Part shown: positions 50,530-59,803 of the stretch, piece by piece | Numbering within the stretch: the first letter of the stretch is position 1 | Layout of the letters: each line of letters begins with the position of its first letter | Source of the DNA: Nocardioides ginsengisegetis | GTDB taxonomy: Bacteria; Actinomycetota; Actinomycetes; Propionibacteriales; Nocardioidaceae | Direction: 5' to 3' | NCBI RefSeq assembly: GCF_014138045.1 | Contig: NZ_JACGXA010000001.1 | Coordinates: 1,237,501 to 1,301,500, forward strand | Length of the DNA stretch: 64,000 bases | Translations under genes and position numbers: made by a program | Notes under the pieces: generated by a model | Told to the model about the DNA's origin: nothing | The model's input: the letters and a program-made list of their open reading frames with translations, nothing else | Database searches by the model: none

Positions 50530-52341
50530 TCAGACCTCGAACTGGCCCGCCTCGAGGCGCTGCTTGACGTCCTTGAGGAAGCGGCCGGCGTCGGCCCCGT
50601 CGACCAGCTGGTGGTCGTAGGAGAGCGACAGGTAGACCATCTGGCGCACGGCGATCGTCTCGCCGAGGTTCGGGTCGTCGATGACGACCGGGCGCTTGAT
50701 GACGGCGCCCGGACCGAGGATCGCGACCTGCGGCTTGTTGATGATCGGGGTGTCGAAGAGCGCCCCGAAGCTGCCGAGGTTGGTGATCGTGAAGGTGCCG
50801 CCGGACAGCTCGTCGGGGCCGATCTTGTTGGAGCGGGTCCGCTCGGCGACGTCGGCGATCTTCTTGGCCAGGCCGGCGATCGAGAGGTCGCCCGCGTCCT
50901 TGACGACCGGGGTGAGCAGGCCCTTCTCGGTGTCCACCGCGAACGCGACGTTCTCGCGGTCGTAGTAGGTCACCTCGCCGGCCTCGGTGTCGATCGCGGC
51001 GTTGAGCTTCGGGTGCACCTTGAGCGCGTCGATCGCCGCCTTGGCGAAGAACGGCAGGTAGGTCAGCTTCACGCCCTCGCGGGCCAGGAAGTCGGCCTTC
51101 ACGCTCTCGCGCAGCCGCGCGATGTTGGTGACGTCGACCTCCATCACCTGGGTCAGCTGGGCCGAGGTCTGCAGCGAGTCGACCATCCGGGTGGCGATGA
51201 TCTTGCGCAGCCGCGACATCTTCTCGGTCGTGCCCCGCAGCGGCGACGGGGTCGTCGACACGGGTGCCGACGAGGCGGCCGCGGCGGGGGCGGCGGGGGC
51301 GGCGGCCGGGGCGGCGGGCTGCTGCTTGGCGGCCGCGGCGTCGAGGACGTCCTGCTTGCGGATCCGGCCACCCACGCCGGTGCCGGTCACCGTCGACAGG
51401 TCGACGCCGTGCTGGCCGGCCATCTTGCGGACCAGCGGCGTGACGTAGCCCGCGGCGTCGCCGCCCCGGGTCGACTCGGCGGCGGGCTCGGGCTCCTTCT
51501 CGGGTGCCTTCTCCTCGGCCTTCGGCTCGGCCTTGGGCTCTTCCTTGGCGGGCTCGGGCTCCTTCTCGGGTGCCTTCTCCTCAGCCTTCGGCTCGGCCTT
51601 GGGCTCGTCCTTGGGCTCGTCCTTGGCGGGCTCGGGCTCCTTCTCGGGTGCCTTCTCCTCAGCCTTCTCCTCGGCCGGGGCGGCGCTGCCGTCACCGATC
51701 ACGGCGAGCTCGGCACCGACCTCGACGGTCTCGTCCTCCTCGACCTTGATCTCGAGCAGGGTGCCGGCGACCGGCGAGGGGATCTCCGTGTCGACCTTGT
51801 CGGTGGAGACCTCGAGCAGCGGCTCGTCGACCGCGACCTCGTCGCCGACCGCCTTCAGCCAGCGGGTGACGGTGCCCTCGGTGACGGACTCGCCGAGCGC
51901 GGGCAGCGTGACGGACGTGCCGCCGCCACCCCCGCCGGACGGCTTGCTCTCGGCGGCCGGCTTCTCCTCGGCGGCGGGCTCCGGGGCCTGCTCCTCCTCG
52001 GGCTCCTCGGCCTGCTCCTCGGCGGCGGGCTCGGGGGTCTCCTCCTCGGCGGGCGCCTCCTCCGCCGGCGCCTCCGCGGACTCCGACGACCCGCCGGACT
52101 CACCCTCGTCACCGATGAGTGCGAGCACCGCGCCCACCTCGACGGTGTCGTCCTCGTTGGCCTTGATCTCGAGCAGCGTGCCCGCGACCGGCGAGGGGAT
52201 CTCGGTGTCGACCTTGTCGGTCGAGACCTCGAGCAGCGGCTCGTCGACGGCCACGCTGTCGCCGATCGACTTCAGCCAGCGGGTGACGGTGCCTTCGGTG
52301 ACGGACTCGCCCAGTGCTGGGAGGTTGACTTCGGTGGCCAT
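50530..52341 (-). CDS. sucB: 2-oxoglutarate dehydrogenase E2, dihydrolipoamide succinyltransferase
   Basis: A 603-residue acyltransferase at the core of a 2-oxo acid dehydrogenase complex. It has two lipoyl domains with the lipoyl lysines in [10 protein letters not shown] (Lys43 and Lys182), each followed by an Ala/Pro/Glu/Lys linker, the second with repeated units. An E3-binding domain follows ([32 protein letters not shown]) and then the catalytic domain ending [18 protein letters not shown] with the active-site His and Asp. Sequence type suggests the actinobacterial SucB/DlaT enzyme that can serve pyruvate and 2-oxoglutarate complexes. The E3 gene lies 57 bases upstream. Confidence 0.93.
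   Translation of the reverse strand: MATEVNLPALGESVTEGTVTRWLKSIGDSVAVDEPLLEVSTDKVDTEIPSPVAGTLLEIKANEDDTVEVGAVLALIGDEGESGGSSESAEAPAEEAPAEEETPEPAAEEQAEEPEEEQAPEPAAEEKPAAESKPSGGGGGGTSVTLPALGESVTEGTVTRWLKAVGDEVAVDEPLLEVSTDKVDTEIPSPVAGTLLEIKVEEDETVEVGAELAVIGDGSAAPAEEKAEEKAPEKEPEPAKDEPKDEPKAEPKAEEKAPEKEPEPAKEEPKAEPKAEEKAPEKEPEPAAESTRGGDAAGYVTPLVRKMAGQHGVDLSTVTGTGVGGRIRKQDVLDAAAAKQQPAAPAAAPAAPAAAASSAPVSTTPSPLRGTTEKMSRLRKIIATRMVDSLQTSAQLTQVMEVDVTNIARLRESVKADFLAREGVKLTYLPFFAKAAIDALKVHPKLNAAIDTEAGEVTYYDRENVAFAVDTEKGLLTPVVKDAGDLSIAGLAKKIADVAERTRSNKIGPDELSGGTFTITNLGSFGALFDTPIINKPQVAILGPGAVIKRPVVIDDPNLGETIAVRQMVYLSLSYDHQLVDGADAGRFLKDVKQRLEAGQFEV
51475..51690 (-). repeat. In-frame tandem repeats in the sucB linker
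   Basis: DNA encoding the second linker contains three copies of [13 protein letters not shown], joined by [10 protein letters not shown] or [14 protein letters not shown]. Units are about 66-78 bases and nearly identical, so copy number could change in frame by slippage or recombination. Such Pro/Glu/Lys linkers act as flexible swinging arms between lipoyl and core domains. Confidence 0.8.
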
Positions 52342-52398
52342 GGAGTTCCTTCGCTCGCGTCTGTGTCTGGTGGAGAAAGCTGGGTGATGAGTCTGGGA

Positions 52399-53790
52399 TC
52401 AGGAGTGGGCGTGCAGCGCCTTGCCGGCCAGGGCCAGGTGGGCCTCGCCGAGCGCTTCGTTCTGGGTGGGGTGGGCGTGGATCAGGGGCGCCACGTCCTC
52501 GGCGTGACCCTCCCAGTTGTAGATCAGCTGCGCCTCACCGATGAGCTCGCCGACGCGGTCGCCGACCAGGTGGACGCCGATGACCGGGCCGTCCTTCTGG
52601 CGGATCAGCTTCACGAAGCCCGAGGTCTTGAGGATCTGGCTCTTGCCGTTGCCGCCGAGGTCGTAGGTGATCGACTCGATGCCGTCGGCGCCGTACTTCT
52701 CGGTGGCCTTCGCCTCGTCGAGCCCGACCGACGCGATCTCGGGGTGGCTGTAGGTGACGCGCGGGATGCCGGCCTCGTCGATCGGCTGCGGGGCCAGGCC
52801 CGCGATCTCCTCGGCGACGAAGATGCCCTGCTGGAAGCCGCGGTGGGCGAGCTGCAGGCCCGGGACGATGTCGCCGACGGCGTACACGCCCTCGACGTTG
52901 GTGCGGCAGCGCTCGTCGGCGAGCACGAAGCCGCGCTCCATCGCGATGCCCTGCTCCTCGTAGCCCAGGCCGACGGTCGACGGGCCGCGGCCGACCGCGA
53001 CGAGCAGCAGGTCGGCCTCGATGACGCTCTGCTCACCGTTGGCCCCCTCGACCGTGACGGCGACGCTGTCGTTCGTGGACTTCACGCTGTGGAAGCGTGT
53101 GCCGACCTTGAAGTTGATCTTGCGCTTGCGGAACGCCCGCTCGAGCGCCTTGGAGGACGCCTCGTCCTCGACGGCGACGAGCCGGGGGAGCGCCTCGATG
53201 ATGGTGACCTCGGCGCCGAAGCTCTTCCAGACGCTGGCGAACTCGCAGCCGATGACGCCGCCGCCGAGCACGATCACGGACTTCGGGACCGACTCGAGGC
53301 GCAGGGCGTGCTCGGAGGTGATGACCCGCTCGCCGTCGACGTCCAGGCCGGGCAGCGACTTGGAGTAGGAGCCGGAGGCCAGCACGACGTGGGCACCGGT
53401 GTAGGCGGTGTCGCCGACCGTGACCTGCCTGGGTCCGGTCAGGCGGCCCTCGCCCTCGATGACGGTGATGCCGCGGCCCTTGATGAGTCCGGTGAGGCCC
53501 TTGAAGAGACGGGAGACGACACCGTCCTTGTAGGAGTTGACCCCGGCCATGTCGATGCCCTCGAACGTCGCGTTGACGCCGAACTGCTCCGACTCACGCG
53601 CGGAGTCGGCGACCTCGGCCGCGTGCAGCAGGGCCTTCGTCGGGATGCAGCCCACGTGGAGGCAGGTGCCGCCGAGGTTGCCCTTCTCGACCAGGCCGAC
53701 CTTCAGCCCGAGCTGGGCGGCCCGCAGGGCACAGGCGTAGCCGCCACTGCCCGCACCGAGGATGAGTACGTCGAAGTCGGCGTCGGCCAC
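52399..53790 (-). CDS. lpdA: Dihydrolipoyl dehydrogenase
   Basis: The 463-residue E3 flavoprotein that reoxidises dihydrolipoamide with NAD+. FAD-binding GAGSGGYACALRAAQLG at the start, the redox disulfide GGTCLHVGCIPTKAL (Cys43 and Cys48), NAD-binding VIVLGGGVIGCEFASVW, a second FAD motif VYAVGDIV, and the C-terminal active-site pair HAHPTQNEALGEA are visible. GTG at 53790 has GGAAGGA upstream. It lies immediately before sucB, so the two subunits are co-expressed. It also serves the glycine cleavage system. Confidence 0.96.
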   Translation of the reverse strand: MADADFDVLILGAGSGGYACALRAAQLGLKVGLVEKGNLGGTCLHVGCIPTKALLHAAEVADSARESEQFGVNATFEGIDMAGVNSYKDGVVSRLFKGLTGLIKGRGITVIEGEGRLTGPRQVTVGDTAYTGAHVVLASGSYSKSLPGLDVDGERVITSEHALRLESVPKSVIVLGGGVIGCEFASVWKSFGAEVTIIEALPRLVAVEDEASSKALERAFRKRKINFKVGTRFHSVKSTNDSVAVTVEGANGEQSVIEADLLLVAVGRGPSTVGLGYEEQGIAMERGFVLADERCRTNVEGVYAVGDIVPGLQLAHRGFQQGIFVAEEIAGLAPQPIDEAGIPRVTYSHPEIASVGLDEAKATEKYGADGIESITYDLGGNGKSQILKTSGFVKLIRQKDGPVIGVHLVGDRVGELIGEAQLIYNWEGHAEDVAPLIHAHPTQNEALGEAHLALAGKALHAHS

Positions 53791-53900
53791 GCTGGTCCTT
53801 CCGTGAGGTCGCCCGGAGGGGCTGGATGTCGGCCCCATCTTTGCACTTCTCCCGAGCCTGTCCACACCGGCCCGATGCGACTGGTCAGTAGCCTGTACGC

Positions 53901-54260
53901 ATGGCTTGGTTGGACCGATTCCGTCGTGGCACGCGCATGCGTCGCCCGGCCCGTGATGCCGCCCGCACCGGATCGACACGCGTGCGTGCCTCGACCAACG
54001 CCGACGAGCAGCACCTCCACCAGTGGGTCACCGAACGCCGTGGCGTCGAGGGGTTCGTCGAGCCCCGCACCGCCGTCAGCGACGTGACGCTGCTGCTGGT
54101 CGCCCACGACGGGGAGTGGACCCGCCGTCGCGTCCCGTCGGTGCAGTGGGCGCACAAGTTCTGCAACGGGCACCAGGTGCCGTCGTACGACGCCGCCGTC
54201 GTCGGCGTGCCGCAGCGGATGCGCGACTACAACCGGCGGCGCAAGCAGCAGGGGCTGTAG
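53901..54260 (+). CDS. Conserved small basic protein of unknown function
   Basis: A 119-residue soluble protein with a very basic N-terminus (MAWLDRFRRGTRMRRPARDAAR) and a compact domain DEQHLHQWVTERRGVEGFVEPRTAVSDVTLLLVAHDGEWTRRRVPSVQWAHKFCNGHQVPSYDAAVVGVPQRMRDYNRR. The pattern looks conserved in actinobacteria near lpdA and pepA, but I do not know its role. The Cys-Asn-Gly-His segment could bind metal. It is divergent from lpdA and ends before a nested inverted repeat. Confidence 0.7.
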   Translation: MAWLDRFRRGTRMRRPARDAARTGSTRVRASTNADEQHLHQWVTERRGVEGFVEPRTAVSDVTLLLVAHDGEWTRRRVPSVQWAHKFCNGHQVPSYDAAVVGVPQRMRDYNRRRKQQGL

Positions 54261-54275
54261 GGCGGCTGGCCCCAC

Positions 54276-54377
54276 CGACGACGCTTCACCATGTGAAGTG
54301 GTCGAGCCGTCACTTCTCACGGTGAATTCACCATGAGAAGTGCAGCTTCACCCACTTCACATGGTGAAGCGTCGTCG
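54276..54377. repeat. Nested inverted repeat with four copies of a 16-base motif
   Basis: A perfect 26-base inverted repeat (54276-54301 and 54352-54377) encloses a 32-base near-palindrome (54311-54342, one mismatch, GAATTC core). All four arms contain TTCACC(A/G)TG(T/A)GAAGTG in alternating orientation, with same-orientation copies 42 bases apart. It lies between two converging genes and could be a long double-hairpin terminator or a small repeat element. Confidence 0.85.
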
Positions 54378-54391
54378 CGGCCGGGCGGGCG

Positions 54392-55894
54392 CTATTCGGC
54401 CAGCGACCGTGCGTAGTCGACGAGGGTGGCCACGGCGAAGCCGGTGCCGCCGGAGGTGACGTGGCCCCACGGGCTGCCGGAGTTGAAGGCCGGGCCGGCG
54501 ATGTCGAGGTGCGCCCAGGGCAGGCCGGCGGTGAACTCGCGCAGGAAGGCACCGGCGAAGAGGCCGCCGCCCCAGCGGATCCAGTCGTGCTGGGCGAGGT
54601 CGGCGACCTTGCTGCTGGTGATCCGCTCGCTCATCTGCTCGGGGATCGGCATCGGCCAGTGGTCCTCGCCGGATGAGGCAGCGGCGGCGAGGACGCCGTC
54701 GACGATCTCCTGCGAGCCCATCACGCCCGCGACCCGGTCGCCGAGGGCGATGACCATGTGGCCGGTCAGGGTGGCGACGTCGAGGATGACGTCGGGCTTC
54801 GCCTCGGTGGCGCGGACGAGCGCGTCGGCCAGGATCAGCCGGCCTTCGGCGTCGGTGTTGAGGACCTCGACGGTCTTGCCGCCGTACATGCGCAGCACGT
54901 CACCGGGACGCGTCGCGGAGCCGGACACCATGTTCTCGGCCATCGGGGCGTAGCAGGTGACCTTGATCGGCAGGCCGAGCTCGGCGATCGCGAACGTCGC
55001 CTGGACGACGGCGGCCGCACCGCCCATGTCGCTCTTCATCTCCTGCATGCCCTGGGCCGGCTTGATGGTCAGGCCGCCGGAGTCGAAGGTGATGCCCTTG
55101 CCGACGAGGGCGAGGTGCTTGGTCGCGCCCTTGGGGGCGTAGGTGATCTCGACAAGGCGCGGGGGCGCGTCCGAGCCGGCGCCGACGCCGAGGATGCCGC
55201 CGCAGCCGAGCTCGGCGAGCTCCTTCTCGTCGAGGACCTTCACCGTCACCTTCGGCGCGCCGCGGCCCTTGGTCAGCTCCTTGGCGGAGGCGGACACCGC
55301 GTCGGCGAACTTCGGCGGCGTCAGGTCGCCCGGAGGGCAGTTGACCCAGTCGCGGGTCCCGGTGACGGCCTTGACGAGGACCTGCGCGTCGGTGAACGCC
55401 GCGACGTACTCCTTCTTGCGGGCGTCGGCGGCAAGCACGACGACGTCGCCCGGGTCGGTCGCGTCGGTCTTGGAGTCGTGCTTGTACGCCGTGTAGGTGT
55501 AGGCGCCGAGCTGGTAGCCCTCGATCACGGCGCGGACCATCTCGGGCGTGTCGGCGGGCAGCGCCAGCGAGACCGAGGCGGCGTTGGTGACGGCGCGCGC
55601 GGCGGTGCCGGCGGCGCGGCGTACGTCGCTCGTCGTGGCCGTCTTGCCCAGGCCCACCAGGACCAGCAGCGAGGACGTGAGGGTGCCGTGCGTGGGCACC
55701 TTGACGACCTCGCCGGCCTTGCCGGTGACGCCCAGCGTCGACAGCAGCGGGCTCAGCTTGCGCCCGTAGGCCTTGGCCACGTCCTCCCCGCCGGGGGCGA
55801 TCGAGGCGCCCTTCGGCGTCTGCAGCACACCGACGACGACGGCGTCGGTGCGGGTCTTGGCAGGGCTGGCGCTTCGAAGCGTGTACGAGGTCAC
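54392..55894 (-). CDS. pepA: Leucyl aminopeptidase (M17)
   Basis: A 500-residue cytosolic aminopeptidase that removes N-terminal residues from peptides with two metal ions. The C-terminal catalytic domain shows VGKGITFDSGGLTIKP with the metal-ligand Asp, MKSDMGGAAAV, the family signature NTDAEGRLILADAL and the active-site Lys in KGITFD. The N-terminal macro-like domain is present (residues 1-160). Length and motifs fit PepA. It converges with the small basic protein gene. Confidence 0.95.
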   Translation of the reverse strand: MTSYTLRSASPAKTRTDAVVVGVLQTPKGASIAPGGEDVAKAYGRKLSPLLSTLGVTGKAGEVVKVPTHGTLTSSLLVLVGLGKTATTSDVRRAAGTAARAVTNAASVSLALPADTPEMVRAVIEGYQLGAYTYTAYKHDSKTDATDPGDVVVLAADARKKEYVAAFTDAQVLVKAVTGTRDWVNCPPGDLTPPKFADAVSASAKELTKGRGAPKVTVKVLDEKELAELGCGGILGVGAGSDAPPRLVEITYAPKGATKHLALVGKGITFDSGGLTIKPAQGMQEMKSDMGGAAAVVQATFAIAELGLPIKVTCYAPMAENMVSGSATRPGDVLRMYGGKTVEVLNTDAEGRLILADALVRATEAKPDVILDVATLTGHMVIALGDRVAGVMGSQEIVDGVLAAAASSGEDHWPMPIPEQMSERITSSKVADLAQHDWIRWGGGLFAGAFLREFTAGLPWAHLDIAGPAFNSGSPWGHVTSGGTGFAVATLVDYARSLAE

Positions 55895-55950
55895 CGGGGC
55901 ATGGTAGCCAGCCTCCCGGCCGGGGGTGCCCGCTGCGGTAGGTTCGCGCC

Positions 55951-57075
55951 ATGTCCGACACGACGACCGACGGGCCCGCGTTGCTCAGGTCCCCGATCCA
56001 TGACCGTCACGAGGCCCTGGGGGCCAAGTTCGCGGAGTTCGGCGGCTGGTCGATGCCGCTGGAGTACCCCTCGGGCACCGTCAAGGAGCACACCGCCGTC
56101 CGCGAGTCGGTCGGCATCTTCGACGTCAGCCACCTCGGCAAGGCGATGGTCGTCGGCCCCGGCGCCGCGGCGTACGTCAACGCGACGCTGACCAACGACC
56201 TCGGCCGCATCGCGCCCGGCAAGGCGCAGTACACCCTGTGCTGCGACGACGAGACCGGCGGCATCGTCGACGACCTGATCGCCTACTTCCACGACGACGA
56301 CCACGTCCTCCTCGTCCCGAATGCGGCCAACACCGCCGAGGTCGTACGCCGCCTGCAGGCGACGGCCCCCGAGGGCGTGAAGGTCGTCGACCACCACCGC
56401 GACTACGCCGTGCTCGCGGTCCAGGGCACGAAGTCCGACGAGGTGCTCGCGAAGGTCGGCCTGCCGGTCGGCCACGACTACATGTCCTTCGTCGAGGCGG
56501 AGTTCGCTGGGAGCGGCGTCGTCGTCTGCCGGACGGGCTACACCGGCGAGCGCGGCTACGAGCTGATCGCGGCCAACGACGTCGCCGCCGAGCTCTGGGA
56601 CGCGCTGATGGCCGCCGGCGAGGAGTTCGGGATCCTCGCGTGCGGCCTGGGCTCGCGCGACACGCTGCGCACCGAGATGGGCTACCCGCTCCACGGCCAG
56701 GACATCTCCCTCGACGTCACCCCCAACCAGGGCCGCCTGGGCTGGGCGGTCGGCTGGCAGAAGGAGGCCTTCTGGGGCCGCGACGTGCTGCTCGCCGAGA
56801 AGGAGGAGGGGCCCAAGCGCCTGCTCCGCGGCCTGGTCGCCGTCGGCCGCGGCATCCCGCGCCCCGGCATGCGGGTCTCGCTGACCCCCGACGTGCCGCT
56901 GTGCGAGATCACCTCGGGCACCTTCTCGCCGACCCTGCGCAAGGGCATCGGCCTGGCGCTGGTCCCGACCTTCGTCAACCCCGAGGCCGAGCTGGGCGTC
57001 GACGTCCGCGGCCGCCGCGAGATCTTCCAGCTGGTCAAGCCACCCTTCGTGGATCCGTCCGTCCGAGAGGCCTGA
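55951..57075 (+). CDS. gcvT: Glycine cleavage system T-protein (aminomethyltransferase)
   Basis: A 374-residue tetrahydrofolate-dependent aminomethyltransferase that takes the aminomethyl group from lipoylated H-protein. Visible are [49 protein letters not shown], the folate-site Asp in [33 protein letters not shown], and the C-terminal barrel ending [17 protein letters not shown]. The 56-base upstream gap is too short for a glycine riboswitch. Other gcv genes are not in this window. Confidence 0.95.
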   Translation: MSDTTTDGPALLRSPIHDRHEALGAKFAEFGGWSMPLEYPSGTVKEHTAVRESVGIFDVSHLGKAMVVGPGAAAYVNATLTNDLGRIAPGKAQYTLCCDDETGGIVDDLIAYFHDDDHVLLVPNAANTAEVVRRLQATAPEGVKVVDHHRDYAVLAVQGTKSDEVLAKVGLPVGHDYMSFVEAEFAGSGVVVCRTGYTGERGYELIAANDVAAELWDALMAAGEEFGILACGLGSRDTLRTEMGYPLHGQDISLDVTPNQGRLGWAVGWQKEAFWGRDVLLAEKEEGPKRLLRGLVAVGRGIPRPGMRVSLTPDVPLCEITSGTFSPTLRKGIGLALVPTFVNPEAELGVDVRGRREIFQLVKPPFVDPSVREA

Positions 57076-57082
57076 TGCACCC

Positions 57083-57340
57083 GTGAACCTGCCCGAGCAG
57101 CCGCCGACGTTCCGACCGCCGACGCCCGCCGAGCGCCCCTGGTGGTGGCGCCTGGAGAACAAGGCCGGCGTCGAGGTGAAGGTCTCCGCCGACCTCGCGG
57201 GCGAGCGCTTCGCCAGCCAGGCCGACGCCGAGTCGTGGGTCGGGGAGATCTGGTCCGACCTGGCGGCCGAGGGCGTCGACGCGGTGACGCTCTTCGAGCA
57301 CGACCGGCAGGTCTACGGGCCGATGTCGCTGCACCCCTGA
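57083..57340 (+). CDS. Small conserved protein of unknown function
   Basis: An 85-residue soluble protein starting at GTG, 7 bases after gcvT, so probably co-transcribed. It has a Pro-rich start (EQPPTFRPPTPAERPWWWRLENKAG) and an alpha/beta body (VEVKVSADLAGERFASQADAESWVGEIWSDLAAEGVDAVTLFEHDRQVYGPMSL). The Ala-Glu-Ser-Trp segment within a helix resembles small conserved actinobacterial proteins. No function is known. Confidence 0.7.
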   Translation: MNLPEQPPTFRPPTPAERPWWWRLENKAGVEVKVSADLAGERFASQADAESWVGEIWSDLAAEGVDAVTLFEHDRQVYGPMSLHP

Positions 57341-57416
57341 CCCGCGCTGCACCCATCCGCGGCGTCCTCGTCTCCGAACACTCCCCGGGACGCGGCCGCC
57401 ACGTGAGGATGGGTGC

Positions 57417-58937
57417 ATGCAGCAGGACAGCGACTTCGCGGCCTACCTGGCCGCGCGCTGGCCAGCGCTGGTCCGCACCGCGGTGCTGCTGGGCTGCCCG
57501 CGGCGCGAGGCCGAGGACGTCGTCCGCGACGCGCTCGCCCGCTGCCACCGCGGCTGGGAGCGCGAGCGGCACGCCGGCGACATCGATGCCCGGGTCCACG
57601 AGGCGCTGCTCGAGGCCGTCGCCCGCGCCGCCAGGCGGCGCACCGTCTGGCCGCACCCGGGGCTCGGGCAGCCGCAGCCGGTGCTCGACCTCGTCCCGGC
57701 CCTCGACCGGCTGACCCCACCGGTCCGGGCCGCCCTCGTGCTCGAGGCGGTCGCCGGGCTGGACCCGGACCAGCTCGACCGCCTCCTCGTTGCCTCGCCC
57801 GGTACGTCGCCCGCCGCGGGCCGGCCCGGTCCCGCGGAAGTCCGGGACGCGGCGGCGGCGATCGACGTGCTCGCTCCGCCGATCGACGCCGTCGTCATCA
57901 CGGCCCGGGACCTCCGGCGCCGCCAGCTCAAGCAGATCGCCGGCGCGACGGCCGCGGTGCTCGTGCTGGTCGGCCTCGGTGCCTGGGCCGGTACCCGCCC
58001 GCCGCTCGCACCCGCTGCGGACCGGCCGCACGTCACCCGCGCGCAGAACCTCGCCGAGGTCGCCTGGTGGGCTAACGGGGTGCTGCACCTGCCGCGGGTC
58101 GAGGTGGAGCTGCCGCGGGTCAGCAGCCTGGTCGAGGTCGGCGAGGGTGCGGTGATCGGCGACCCGAGCGGCGCCGTGTCGTGGGTCGCCGATGACGGCG
58201 CCGTGACCAGGATCGGCGACAAGGCGCCGCTCGCGCCCCTGGTCGCCTCCGACGCCCACGGGTGGGCGGCCTGGGTGGACCCGGGCAGCCCGGGCGTCAC
58301 GCGCCTGATCGTGTGGGACCTCGCGGCCGGGCAGGAGCTTGGGCACATCGACGTCGCGGCGCACGGTCCGCTGGCCGACCGACTCGACGACGGGCCGCAC
58401 CCGGTGGGCTTCGACGGCGCCCGCCTCTACTACGCGGCCGCCGACGGCGAGTGGTCGTGGCAGGTGCCCGACGGCGAGCAGGCGGGGCTCGGCATCCCGT
58501 CGCTGCTCGCCGTCTCGCACGGCACCCGCGCCACCGCGCCGGGCGCCGGCATCCACGTCGAGCAGACGTCGTACGGCGTCTCCTTCGAGGTCGCGGGCAC
58601 GGACGCCCAGCTGTCGCCGGCGGGGGAGTACCTCCTCACCCACCGGCCCACCGCCGACAACCAGCTCGGCACACCGCTCATCTACGACACCCGCAGCGGC
58701 GACCAGATCTTCACCGGCCTCGACCCGGGCGACCTGGCCGTCGCGGCCACGCTCGGCCCCGACGACGAGGTGACCTACGTGGTCGCGCACGCCGCGGACC
58801 AGCCGGAGGCGGGGGAGTTCGTCCGGCAGTCGTTCTCCGGCCCCTACGAGCTGCGCACCTGCCACCTCGGCGAGCGCACCTGCTTCACCGTCACGAAGTT
58901 CCCGCACACCGGGGCGCTGCCCGTCCTGGCCCACTGA
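57417..58937 (+). CDS. Sigma-factor-like domain fused to a membrane propeller
   Basis: A 506-residue protein. Residues 5-125 resemble a SigE-type ECF sigma factor: AAYLAARWPALVRTAVLLGCPRREAEDVVRDALARCHRGWERE aligns with region 2 and LDRLTPPVRAALVLEAVAGLDPDQLDRLL with region 4, but the DNA-reading helix-turn-helix is lost. A transmembrane helix follows (about residues 178-198), then an outer domain of propeller-like strands (GAVSWVADDGAVTRIGD, LSPAGEYLLTHRP) with two cysteines near the end. It looks like the sigma and membrane-propeller pair at 15527-17534 joined in one chain. Confidence 0.65.
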   Translation: MQQDSDFAAYLAARWPALVRTAVLLGCPRREAEDVVRDALARCHRGWERERHAGDIDARVHEALLEAVARAARRRTVWPHPGLGQPQPVLDLVPALDRLTPPVRAALVLEAVAGLDPDQLDRLLVASPGTSPAAGRPGPAEVRDAAAAIDVLAPPIDAVVITARDLRRRQLKQIAGATAAVLVLVGLGAWAGTRPPLAPAADRPHVTRAQNLAEVAWWANGVLHLPRVEVELPRVSSLVEVGEGAVIGDPSGAVSWVADDGAVTRIGDKAPLAPLVASDAHGWAAWVDPGSPGVTRLIVWDLAAGQELGHIDVAAHGPLADRLDDGPHPVGFDGARLYYAAADGEWSWQVPDGEQAGLGIPSLLAVSHGTRATAPGAGIHVEQTSYGVSFEVAGTDAQLSPAGEYLLTHRPTADNQLGTPLIYDTRSGDQIFTGLDPGDLAVAATLGPDDEVTYVVAHAADQPEAGEFVRQSFSGPYELRTCHLGERTCFTVTKFPHTGALPVLAH

Positions 58938-58954
58938 TCGCTAGGGTCCGGGAC

Positions 58955-59776
58955 ATGCGCTTCAGCCAGGTCGACGTGTTCTCCAGCGAGCCGCTGCGCG
59001 GCAACGCCCTCGCGGTCGTCCACGACGCCGATGCCGTCAGCGATGACGAGATGGCGGCCTTCGCCCGCTGGACGAACCTCTCGGAGACGACGTTCCTCCT
59101 GGCGCCCACCTCGCCGGACGCGGACTATCGGGTCCGCATCTGGACGCCCGGCGGCGAGCTGCCCTTCGCAGGCCACCCGACGCTCGGCTCCTGCCACGCC
59201 TGGCTGGAGGCCGGGGGAGTGCCGGCCTCCAGCGAGCACGTCGTCCAGGAGTGCGGCGCCGGGCTCGTCCGGGTGCGCCGCGATGGCGACCGGCTCGCGT
59301 TCGCCGCACCGCCGCTGACCCGGACCGGGCCGGTCTCCGAGGACGACGTGGCCGCCATCTGCCGGGCGCTGCGCATCACCGACGACGAGGTCCTGGAGTC
59401 GGAGTGGATCGACAACGGCCCCGGCTGGGTCGGCGTCCGGCTCGCCGACGCCGACGCCGTCCTCGCGCTCGACCCGGACTGGGCGGCCTTCGGCGACCTC
59501 AAGGTAGGCGTGGTGGGGGAGTACGCCGCCGGGCCGGTCGCCGTCGAGGTGCGCGCGTTCTGCCCCGGCTACGGCATGCCGGAGGACCCGGTCACCGGCT
59601 CGCTCAACGCCGGGATCGGCCAGTGGCTGGCGGGCACCCGCCTGCCCACGGCGTACGTCGCCAGCCAGGGCACCGCCCTGCAGCGCGCGGGCCGGGTCCA
59701 CGTCTCGCTCGAGGACGGCACGGTCTGGGTCGGCGGCGAGACACGCACGACCATCGCCGGAACCGTCACGCCCTGA
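58955..59776 (+). CDS. PhzF family isomerase
   Basis: A 273-residue enzyme of the PhzF/diaminopimelate-epimerase fold, which catalyses proton shifts in small metabolites. It begins RFSQVDVFSSEPLRGNALAVVHDA; WTNLSETTFLL carries the catalytic glutamate. The first domain shows IWTPGGELPFAGHPTLGSCHAWL and the second FCPGYGMPEDPVTGSLNAGIGQWL, both PhzF signatures. It starts at ATG 58955 after the fusion gene. The substrate is unknown; phenazine genes are not seen here. Confidence 0.9.
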   Translation: MRFSQVDVFSSEPLRGNALAVVHDADAVSDDEMAAFARWTNLSETTFLLAPTSPDADYRVRIWTPGGELPFAGHPTLGSCHAWLEAGGVPASSEHVVQECGAGLVRVRRDGDRLAFAAPPLTRTGPVSEDDVAAICRALRITDDEVLESEWIDNGPGWVGVRLADADAVLALDPDWAAFGDLKVGVVGEYAAGPVAVEVRAFCPGYGMPEDPVTGSLNAGIGQWLAGTRLPTAYVASQGTALQRAGRVHVSLEDGTVWVGGETRTTIAGTVTP

Positions 59777-59803
59777 CCGCCGCGCGGCGGTAGTCTCGGC
59801 GGC

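Noticed and set aside
50473-54087. A 1204-codon plus-strand open frame opposite sucB and lpdA
   Set aside because: Repetitive Leu/Gly/Asp/Arg composition with no known domain; the minus strand holds complete sucB and lpdA.
54276-54377. Insertion-sequence remnant or MITE with target-site duplication
   Set aside because: No transposase fragment and no convincing flanking direct repeat could be seen; kept only as a repeat of unknown nature.
55895-55950. Glycine riboswitch before gcvT
   Set aside because: Only 56 bases separate gcvT from the divergent pepA, too short for the aptamer, and no conserved core was seen.
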